A program made the position numbers and the translations under genes. The notes under the pieces are model-generated. The model was not told where the DNA came from. It did no database searches and saw nothing but the letters and a program-made list of their open reading frames with translations. A stretch of DNA of 64,000 nt from Dyella choica (GTDB lineage: Bacteria; Pseudomonadota; Gammaproteobacteria; Xanthomonadales; Rhodanobacteraceae): assembly GCF_003977665.1 (NCBI RefSeq), contig NZ_RYYV01000007.1:186001-250000 (forward strand), in the 5' to 3' direction. Position 1 is the stretch's first letter. Every line of letters starts with the position of its first letter. Below, piece after piece: positions 57,936 to 64,000 of this stretch.

Positions 57936-58889
57936 ATGCATCCCGTCAAAGTCGCCATCGTCGCCTTCGACCAGATTCGCCCCTTCCATCTGTCCGTTCC
58001 TTGCGCGGTCTTCGACGAAAAGTCCGGGGCGCCGCAGCCGCTATTCCAGGTGCGCGTGTGCGCCGCAGAGCCCGGCGAGTTGCGCACCACCAGTGGCTTC
58101 AGCTTGGCCACGCGTTACGGCCTGCGCGAGCTGGCGAATGCCGATGTCATCGTGGTGCCCTCCTGGCGCGATCCGCACGAATCGGCGCCGGAGCCCCTGC
58201 TCGCCGCGCTGCGCCGAGCGCACAGACGCAGTGCCACCATCGTCGGGCTTTGCCTCGGCGCTTTCGTGTTGGCCGAGGCCGGCGTGCTGGACGGAAAGCT
58301 CGCCACCACCCACTGGCGCTGGACGGAACTGTTCAAGCAACGCTTTGCGCAGGTACGGCTTGATCCAAACGTGCTGTACGTCGATCAAGGCAACATCGTC
58401 ACTTCGGCCGGCACGGCGGCGGGCATCGATTGCTGCCTGCACGTGGTGCGCAGGCAGTACGGCGCGGAGATCACCAACCGCATCGCCCGTACTTTGGTGG
58501 TGCCACCGCACCGGCAGGGCAGCCAGGCGCAGTACATCGAACAACCGGTGCTGAGCCAGGCGGCAGCCACACCGCTCACGAAAACGCTGAACTGGGCCGC
58601 GCAGCATCTGGACCAGGCTCACACGCTCGATTCGCTTGCCGCGCGCGCCCTGATGAGCCGGCGTAGTTTCACCCGGCACTTTCGTCAGCATACAGGGACT
58701 ACGGTCGGGCAATGGTTGTTGTCCCAACGCCTCGGCCTGGCGCAACGCATGCTGGAAACCACCGATCAGCCGATCGAGCGCATTGCCGAACGCACTGGCT
58801 TCGGCACGGCATTGTCGATGCGTCAGCACTTCGGGGTGGCGTTCCATACGACGCCTTCGACGTATAGGCGAGAGTTTCGCGGAAGCTAA
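57936..58889 (+). CDS. GlxA-type AraC-family regulator with DJ-1/PfpI domain
   Basis: A 317-residue transcriptional regulator. The N-terminal DJ-1/PfpI-like domain (about residues 1-180) has VPSWRDPHE and IVGLCLGAFVLAEAGVLDGK with the Cys in the nucleophile-elbow position. The C-terminal AraC HTH has DSLAARALMSRRSFTRHFRQ and IAERTGFGTALSMRQHFGVA. It is divergent from the isochorismatase-family gene, a likely target. The ATG at 57936 follows a GGAGCG ribosome-binding site. Confidence 0.93.
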   Translation: MHPVKVAIVAFDQIRPFHLSVPCAVFDEKSGAPQPLFQVRVCAAEPGELRTTSGFSLATRYGLRELANADVIVVPSWRDPHESAPEPLLAALRRAHRRSATIVGLCLGAFVLAEAGVLDGKLATTHWRWTELFKQRFAQVRLDPNVLYVDQGNIVTSAGTAAGIDCCLHVVRRQYGAEITNRIARTLVVPPHRQGSQAQYIEQPVLSQAAATPLTKTLNWAAQHLDQAHTLDSLAARALMSRRSFTRHFRQHTGTTVGQWLLSQRLGLAQRMLETTDQPIERIAERTGFGTALSMRQHFGVAFHTTPSTYRREFRGS

Positions 58890-58910
58890 AGTGGACCGGC
58901 GGCCCAATGC

Positions 58911-58984
58911 GTAGGCTGGGATGACAATCCCAGCATCACGGATGCTGTGTGCAACGTGATGCTGGGTTTGGCAACCCAGCCTAC
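58911..58984. repeat. REP-like palindromic element D
   Basis: Begins GTAGGCTGGGATGACAATCC and ends GGTTTGGCAACCCAGCCTAC, two opposed hairpins around a 34-bp middle. Between convergent regulator and S9 peptidase genes. Confidence 0.85.
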
Positions 58985-59001
58985 GGCGATCTTCTCGAAC
59001 G

Positions 59002-61107
59002 TCATTGTGCAGATAAACCCAACTCCTGCGCAAAGAACGTGAGCATGATTGCCGTATTGCCTACGCGCTGGCTGAAGGGCGCGCCAATGCCATGTCCGGC
59101 ATTCATGCGCGTTAGCAGCAGGATCGGCTGATCCGACGTCGTGGCGTTCTGCAGCGTCGCCGTGAACTTGCGTGACTGCCACGGCGCCACGCGCGGATCA
59201 TTCGCGCCGGTCGTCATGAACACGGCCGGATACGCGGTATGCGGCCGCACATTCTGCAGCGGCGAATACGCCAGCGTAGCCTTGAACTGCGCCGTATCGC
59301 TCACCGTGCCGAATTCGCTCACGTTGTACGCGCCGTTGGCAAAGTCGGTTTCATGGCGCATCACGTCATAGATGCCCACCATCGCCGCCACCGCACGATA
59401 ATCGGCCGGATGCTGCACAAGTGAGGCACCCATCAGCAGGCCGCCATTGCTTTCGCCAAGAATTCCCAGATGGGCGCGGTCGGACCAGTGCGCATCGAAC
59501 AGGGCCAGTGCGGCGGCATGGAAGTCGTCAAAGACGTTCTGCTTGTTGAGCATCTGGCCCTGCGCATGCCAGTCCTCCCCGTATTCGTTGCCACCACGGA
59601 TGTTGGCGAAGGCCAGCACGCCGCCCCGTTCCAGCCACGCCAATTCAGGCCCGATGAAATGCGGTGCAATGGGAATGTCGTAGCCACCGTAGCTATAAAG
59701 AATCGTGGGGCGTTGGCCGTTCGGCGCGACGCCGCGCAGGCTCAGCAGTGTGACCGGTATCCGGGTGCCATCCTTGGAGACGCCTTCGAGACGGTGCGCC
59801 TCCACCTTGCTGTAATCGGCAGCGGGTTTCACTTCGAAGACCGTATGCAGGCTGCCGCTTTTCGCCTCGTAGTCGGCCCAGCGCGCAGGTAGCGTCCAGC
59901 CGCCGTAAGTCACCAGCGCGTGATCCCGGCCTTGCTCCGCGACGATGCCTGCGACGGTGATGTCGTGTTGGGGAAGCGGCACTCGGCGCACCAAGTTGCC
60001 ACGCGCGTCGTATTGTTCCGCCCACCAATCCGGGCCCCAGCTGCGCGTGACCAGGAAGCCGTCTGCGATCGGCGCGACCTCCTGCAGGGCGCCTTCGCGC
60101 TGCGGCAGCACGGTGGTGACTTCGCCTTGTGCATCGATCGCAAGCAGCATGCCGCGTGGCGCATCGGCGAAGCTCGTCACCAGCAGGCGCGAACCTGCCC
60201 ACGCCGCATTGCGCACATTCGCATCGTAGCCCAGCACCTTCTTCCACCCGGTACCTGTGCGCAGATACACCTCGGCCGATCCGCCGTCGCCGATGTTGGC
60301 GAGCACGGCAAGCTGCCTGGCACCCGGCGAGGTCCGCAAGCGGTACTCGGCCACTTTCGAATAGCCTTGGCCGAACACCGCTTCGTCGGTGCCCGCTGCA
60401 CTGCCTAGTGTGTGGTGCACCAACGCGGCGTCGAACTGTTGCACTTCCGCACCGGCCGGCGGCAACGGGAAGCGCACGTAGACCAAGCCATGTTCATCGG
60501 CATCCCACGCAACGTCTTGCGGCGTGGTGCCGCCACCCGCATAGGGCAATGCGTCGCTCAATGTCTTGCCGTTGCTTACGTCGAGCAGGTGCAAAGTGGT
60601 CAATTCGCTGCCACCTTCCGCCGTGCCATACGCGAGATAACGCCCGCTGGGCGAAGGCCAGTAGCCGGTGATCGCGGTATTGCCGTCGCCGGCATTCAGA
60701 TCCACCAGCACGCGGGCCTTGCCTACCGGCCAGGCTTGCGCCATCAGCTGCGGCTGTGGCTGTGGTGGGGTCTCCTGCAGGTAGAACAGCGTGCCGCCGG
60801 CAAGCAGCGGCGAGGAACGCGTAGTCGAGGTGATCGCCAGTTGCCGTACACGTTCGCTCATGGCCTTGCCGTCGGGCATCGCGGCAAGCACCGCTTCGGT
60901 GTACTCGTTCTGCGCCTTGATCCAGGTTTGCACCGCTGGATCGTGTGGGTTTTCCAGCCAACGATAGGGATCGTCCACCGTGGTGCCATGTAGGGTAGTG
61001 GCGGCAGATCGGCTAGGCGAAGCGGGGGGCTTGGCAGGGTCTCCGGCGTAGGCAGCCAGGCTTGCGAACAGGGCGACGGCGGGCAGGCAACGTAGGAAAA
61101 CAGACAT
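59002..61107 (-). CDS. Prolyl oligopeptidase family protein (secreted S9 peptidase)
   Basis: A 701-residue S9A-type peptidase with a signal peptide (FLRCLPAVALFASLAAYA, cut near residue 22). The N-terminal seven-bladed propeller begins DPYRWLENPHDPAVQTWIKA, characteristic of prolyl oligopeptidase. The catalytic domain has Ser in LGILGESNGGLLMGASLVQ, Asp in TGANDPRVAPW and His in NAGHGIGAP. Exported to the periplasm or medium. It is head-to-head with the DPP-IV-like gene at 61252, with 144 bp between. Confidence 0.94.
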   Translation of the reverse strand: MSVFLRCLPAVALFASLAAYAGDPAKPPASPSRSAATTLHGTTVDDPYRWLENPHDPAVQTWIKAQNEYTEAVLAAMPDGKAMSERVRQLAITSTTRSSPLLAGGTLFYLQETPPQPQPQLMAQAWPVGKARVLVDLNAGDGNTAITGYWPSPSGRYLAYGTAEGGSELTTLHLLDVSNGKTLSDALPYAGGGTTPQDVAWDADEHGLVYVRFPLPPAGAEVQQFDAALVHHTLGSAAGTDEAVFGQGYSKVAEYRLRTSPGARQLAVLANIGDGGSAEVYLRTGTGWKKVLGYDANVRNAAWAGSRLLVTSFADAPRGMLLAIDAQGEVTTVLPQREGALQEVAPIADGFLVTRSWGPDWWAEQYDARGNLVRRVPLPQHDITVAGIVAEQGRDHALVTYGGWTLPARWADYEAKSGSLHTVFEVKPAADYSKVEAHRLEGVSKDGTRIPVTLLSLRGVAPNGQRPTILYSYGGYDIPIAPHFIGPELAWLERGGVLAFANIRGGNEYGEDWHAQGQMLNKQNVFDDFHAAALALFDAHWSDRAHLGILGESNGGLLMGASLVQHPADYRAVAAMVGIYDVMRHETDFANGAYNVSEFGTVSDTAQFKATLAYSPLQNVRPHTAYPAVFMTTGANDPRVAPWQSRKFTATLQNATTSDQPILLLTRMNAGHGIGAPFSQRVGNTAIMLTFFAQELGLSAQ

Positions 61108-61251
61108 GCCTCAAGCTCCTGCAGCGAAGGGAAGAGACGGACCAGCCAGCCTATATCGGACCCAAGCCAAAGCGAAACGGGACGCTTGGCGCTTGCCACA
61201 CCCATGCGCTTGGCTATGCTGGCCGATTTTCGTATTGAAGGAGTTTCCTGC

Positions 61252-63672
61252 ATGCGCCGACTGCTGCTTGCGGGCCTTGTCGCCCTCACCGTCCTGCCCG
61301 TGGCGGCGCAAACCCCATCGAGCGCGCCCAAGCTCGACCTGGAAACCGTCATGGCCAATCCGGACTGGATGGGGCAGGCGGTGGAAAACCCGTACTGGAG
61401 CGTGGACGGCCGCAGCTTGTACTACCGCTTGAAGCGGGATGGCAGCCCGGTGCGCGACCTCTATCGCGTGGATCCGGCAAGCGGCACCAACAGCAAGCTC
61501 GATGCCGCCGAGATCGCCCAGGCGGAAGGTCCTGCCGTATACGATCGTGCGCATCGCCATGCGGCGTACCTTTTTCATGGCGACGTGTTCCTGGTGGACT
61601 TGAGCAGCGGCCGCCGTACGCAAGTCACGCGCAGCCCGTCGCCGGAATCGTCGCCGCGCTTTTCCGCGGACGGCCGCTCGCTGCAATTCCGTGAAGGCAA
61701 CAGCTGGTATGTCTACGACCTGGCCAGCGGCGTGACTTCGCCGGCCGCGGTGCTGAAATTGTCTGACGATCCGCACGACAAGAAACCCGATGCGCTCGGC
61801 CAGCAGCAGCTCGACCTGTTCAAATCTCTGCGCGAAGACAGGGCGGACAAGGATGCCGTGCATGACAACGAGCAGGCGCTGGCCCACGCCGATCCCACCC
61901 GCGCGCCGCAGCCGTTCTATCTGGGCGACAAATCGCAGCTGGTGGATACCGAGCTGTCGCCGGACGGCCGCTGGATGCTGGTGGTAACGCAGCCGGCCCA
62001 TCACGACGAGGGCAAGGCGCCGGACGTGATCCATTTCGTTACCGAATCCGGCTACACCGAAAACGAACCCTCGCGCCCCTATGTAGGACGCAACGAACCG
62101 GCGCCGCAGTCGGTACTGCTGCTGGATTTGAGCGCGCACAAGAGCTACCCGCTGGCCACCGACAACCTGCCCGGCATCAAGGACGATCCGCTCAAGGCGA
62201 TCCGCGCCAGGACCGTGGCTGAACTCAAGAAGGCCGGCAAGGAAGACGAAGCCAAAGCGCTGAAAGCCCCGGATCTGCGGCCGGTCACGCTGTACAGCAC
62301 GGACAGCGGCAGCGCCGGCATCGTGTGGAGCGATGACGGACGCAACGCCGCGCTGGTATTCACTGCCATCGACAGCAAGGATCGCTGGATCGCCAGTGTC
62401 GATTTCACGCAGCACGCCCTGGTGCCACAGCACCGCCTGCACAACGACGCATGGGTCAGCTGGAATTTCAACGACGTGGGCTGGCTCAAGGACAACCGCA
62501 CGCTGTGGTATCTCAGCGAAGAGAGCGGTTACTCGCAGCTCTATGTGAAGCCGCTGGACGGTGTGGCCAAGGCGCTGACTTCCGGCAAGTTCGAGGTGAG
62601 CCAGCCGCAACTTGCCGGCGACGGCCGCTGGTTCTACCTGCGGACCAACAAGCTGGCACCCTACAGCTATGACGTTTATCGCGTGGCATCCAACGGCGGC
62701 GAACTCAGTCGCGTGACACAGTACGGCGGCATGGAGCAGTTCGTCCTGTCGCCTGACGACCGGCAGCTCGCCGTGCTGCACTCATCCGCCTATGTCCTGC
62801 CGCAGCTGGCCGTGCAAGGTACGGAGAGCGGCGCGGCGCGCGAACTCACCAGCACCATGAAGCCCGGCTTCAGCGCGCACAAGTGGATCGAACCGAAGAT
62901 GGTTCAGGTGCCTTCTTCACACGGCGCCGGCGTGATTTACGCGAAGTACTACGGCCCGGCGGACGAAAGCGATGTGCCGGCTTCGCGTCCCGCCGTACTG
63001 TTCGTGCATGGCGCCGGTTATCTGCAGGACGTAAAGGCCGCCGCCACGTATTACCAGCACGAGCAGCTGTTCAACAACCTGCTGGTGCAGGAAGGCTACG
63101 TGGTGCTGGACATGGACTACCGCGCTTCCGAAGGTTACGGCAGCGCATGGCGGACGGCGATTTACCGCCAGATGGGCCATCCCGAACTGGAAGACCTGCT
63201 GGACGGCAAGGCCTGGCTGGTCAAGCAGCACGGCGTCGATCCCAGGCGTGTCGGGATTTACGGCGGCAGCTACGGCGGCTTCATGACCGAAATGGCGCTG
63301 TTGCGCGCACCCGGCGAATTCGCGGCCGGCGCGGCACAACGCCCGCCTTCCGACTGGGCGACCTACAACGATTCGTATACCTCGGCCATCCTCAATCATC
63401 CGCAGATCGACCCGGAAGCTTACCGAGTCAGCTCGCCGATTACTTATGCGGAGAGCCTGCGTGATCCGCTGCTGATCAATCACGGTCTGATCGACGACAA
63501 CGTCATGGCCAGCGATTCGGTCCGCCTGTACCAGCGCTTCGTCGAATTGCACAAGCGAAACTTCTGGATCTCGCTGTATCCGCTGGAGCGGCATGAATTC
63601 GAACACGCGGATGCGTGGTATGACGAGTATCGGCGAATCAACGAATTGTTCGAGACCTGGGTGAAACCGTAG
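61252..63672 (+). CDS. Dipeptidyl peptidase IV-like S9 peptidase (secreted)
   Basis: An 806-residue S9B peptidase. Signal peptide MRRLLLAGLVALTVLPVAAQ. The long propeller domain (about 40-560) carries YWSVDGRSLYYRL, LSPDGRWMLVVTQ and GIVWSDDGRNAALVF. The hydrolase domain has the nucleophile in RVGIYGGSYGGFMTEMALL, Asp in LINHGLIDDNV and the His in PLERHEFEHADAW. ATG 61252 has a GAAGGAG site 11 bp upstream. Ends at a REP element. Confidence 0.94.
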   Translation: MRRLLLAGLVALTVLPVAAQTPSSAPKLDLETVMANPDWMGQAVENPYWSVDGRSLYYRLKRDGSPVRDLYRVDPASGTNSKLDAAEIAQAEGPAVYDRAHRHAAYLFHGDVFLVDLSSGRRTQVTRSPSPESSPRFSADGRSLQFREGNSWYVYDLASGVTSPAAVLKLSDDPHDKKPDALGQQQLDLFKSLREDRADKDAVHDNEQALAHADPTRAPQPFYLGDKSQLVDTELSPDGRWMLVVTQPAHHDEGKAPDVIHFVTESGYTENEPSRPYVGRNEPAPQSVLLLDLSAHKSYPLATDNLPGIKDDPLKAIRARTVAELKKAGKEDEAKALKAPDLRPVTLYSTDSGSAGIVWSDDGRNAALVFTAIDSKDRWIASVDFTQHALVPQHRLHNDAWVSWNFNDVGWLKDNRTLWYLSEESGYSQLYVKPLDGVAKALTSGKFEVSQPQLAGDGRWFYLRTNKLAPYSYDVYRVASNGGELSRVTQYGGMEQFVLSPDDRQLAVLHSSAYVLPQLAVQGTESGAARELTSTMKPGFSAHKWIEPKMVQVPSSHGAGVIYAKYYGPADESDVPASRPAVLFVHGAGYLQDVKAAATYYQHEQLFNNLLVQEGYVVLDMDYRASEGYGSAWRTAIYRQMGHPELEDLLDGKAWLVKQHGVDPRRVGIYGGSYGGFMTEMALLRAPGEFAAGAAQRPPSDWATYNDSYTSAILNHPQIDPEAYRVSSPITYAESLRDPLLINHGLIDDNVMASDSVRLYQRFVELHKRNFWISLYPLERHEFEHADAWYDEYRRINELFETWVKP

Positions 63673-63740
63673 GCTGGGTTGCAAAACCCAGCATTGCCAT
63701 GCCGCAGCGCACGCGATGCCGGGATTGTCATCCCGGCTTG
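63669..63740. repeat. REP-like palindromic element E
   Basis: Begins GTAGGCTGGGTTGCAAAACC, a spacer, and ends GCCGGGATTGTCATCCCGGC. Starts on the stop codon of the DPP-IV-like gene. The right end lacks the full CCTAC. Confidence 0.8.
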
Positions 63741-63750
63741 CGCCTGCGCA

Positions 63751-64000
63751 TCACTTGTCGTGGTTCTTGCGTCCCGCGGCGATTTCAGCCGCGGCGCGTT
63801 CGAGAATCTCGGCCACGCGTTGCGCCTCCGCCTTCCAGTCACTGCCGCGCATCAGCACCGCGTGCTTGAGCGCATGCATGGCCTTGCGCACCGACATCGG
63901 CACCGAAAGCTTGGCGAACAGGCGCGCGCTTTCGCGCGTGCGCTCGATGATGGCCTCCACGGTCGCGCGATTGGCTTCAAGAAAGGCACGGCCTTCGCCG
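63751..64000 (-). CDS. Small helical protein, partial (runs off the window)
   Basis: The frame is open to the window edge and stops at 63751, giving at least 82 residues: it reads GEGRAFLEANRATVEAIIER and continues TRESARLFAKLSVP and HALKHAVLMRGSDWKAEAQR. It is charged and helical with no recognised family. A GTG at 63960 is a possible internal start but the residues before it look coding. Partial; the function is unknown. Confidence 0.5.
   Translation of the reverse strand, partial: GEGRAFLEANRATVEAIIERTRESARLFAKLSVPMSVRKAMHALKHAVLMRGSDWKAEAQRVAEILERAAAEIAAGRKNHDK

Overview
The window looks like chromosome from a high-GC gammaproteobacterium of the Xanthomonadales/Lysobacterales, most likely Rhodanobacteraceae (Dyella, Luteibacter or Frateuria type). 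The evidence is the gene order tonB-exbB-exbD1-exbD2-pdxJ known from Xanthomonas, the lptM-dapF-DUF484-xerC-hslVU cluster, several secreted S9 peptidases, an N-terminally simple TonB-dependent receptor, and intergenic palindromes of the GTAGGCTGGG type. The genus is inferred from layout and protein style, not from a database search.

Layout. 1-5.7 kb: lptM, dapF, a DUF484 protein, xerC, then a heat-shock-type promoter and hslVU, then an unrecognised 210-residue protein. 5.7-7.4 kb: a YfcG-type glutathione transferase and a ribokinase. 7.5-17.0 kb: a compact restriction island on the minus strand. Its operon hsdM-hsdS-DUF1016 nuclease-hsdR-small PD-(D/E)XK-like protein has every junction overlapping. 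It is preceded by an orphan winged-helix gene of the HVO_A0114/TumA type and a 43-codon reading frame, and it abuts the 3' end of mnmE. 17.1-27.4 kb: the replication-origin region. mnmE-yidC-rnpA-rpmH reads leftward and dnaA-dnaN-recF-gyrB rightward. There are DnaA boxes on both sides of dnaA, and two perfect parS sites inside recF.

27.6-31.5 kb: a secreted TPR protein and the energy-coupling operon tonB-exbB-exbD1-exbD2. 31.7-39.0 kb (minus): pdxJ, a Sfp-type phosphopantetheinyl transferase, acs, a small membrane protein, a PA0069-type radical SAM protein and an S9 peptidase. 39.2-46.2 kb (plus): xthA-like nuclease, UPF0149 protein, pirin, a short SPFH protein, rsmG, parA, parB, a family 2 glycosyltransferase and a DUF488 protein. 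ParA and ParB would act on the parS sites 19 kb away. 46.3-50.2 kb: a patatin-like phospholipase, a WYL regulator, an eight-helix membrane protein and a DUF481 outer-membrane protein. 50.2-50.5 kb: a 295-bp nested palindromic element. 50.7-64 kb: a TonB-dependent receptor, hemC with an AlgR/AlgZ-like LytTR two-component pair, a carboxylesterase, an isochorismatase-family hydrolase, a GlxA-type regulator, two divergent S9 peptidases and a gene running off the window.

Most of the window is core genome. The parts that stand out are the nuclease-rich type I restriction operon, the two families of intergenic palindromes (one REP-like with five copies, one with a distinct consensus and three copies, one copy of which folds as nested hairpins), and the paired parS sites in recF. 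No rRNA, tRNA, CRISPR array, insertion sequence or integrase was recognised.
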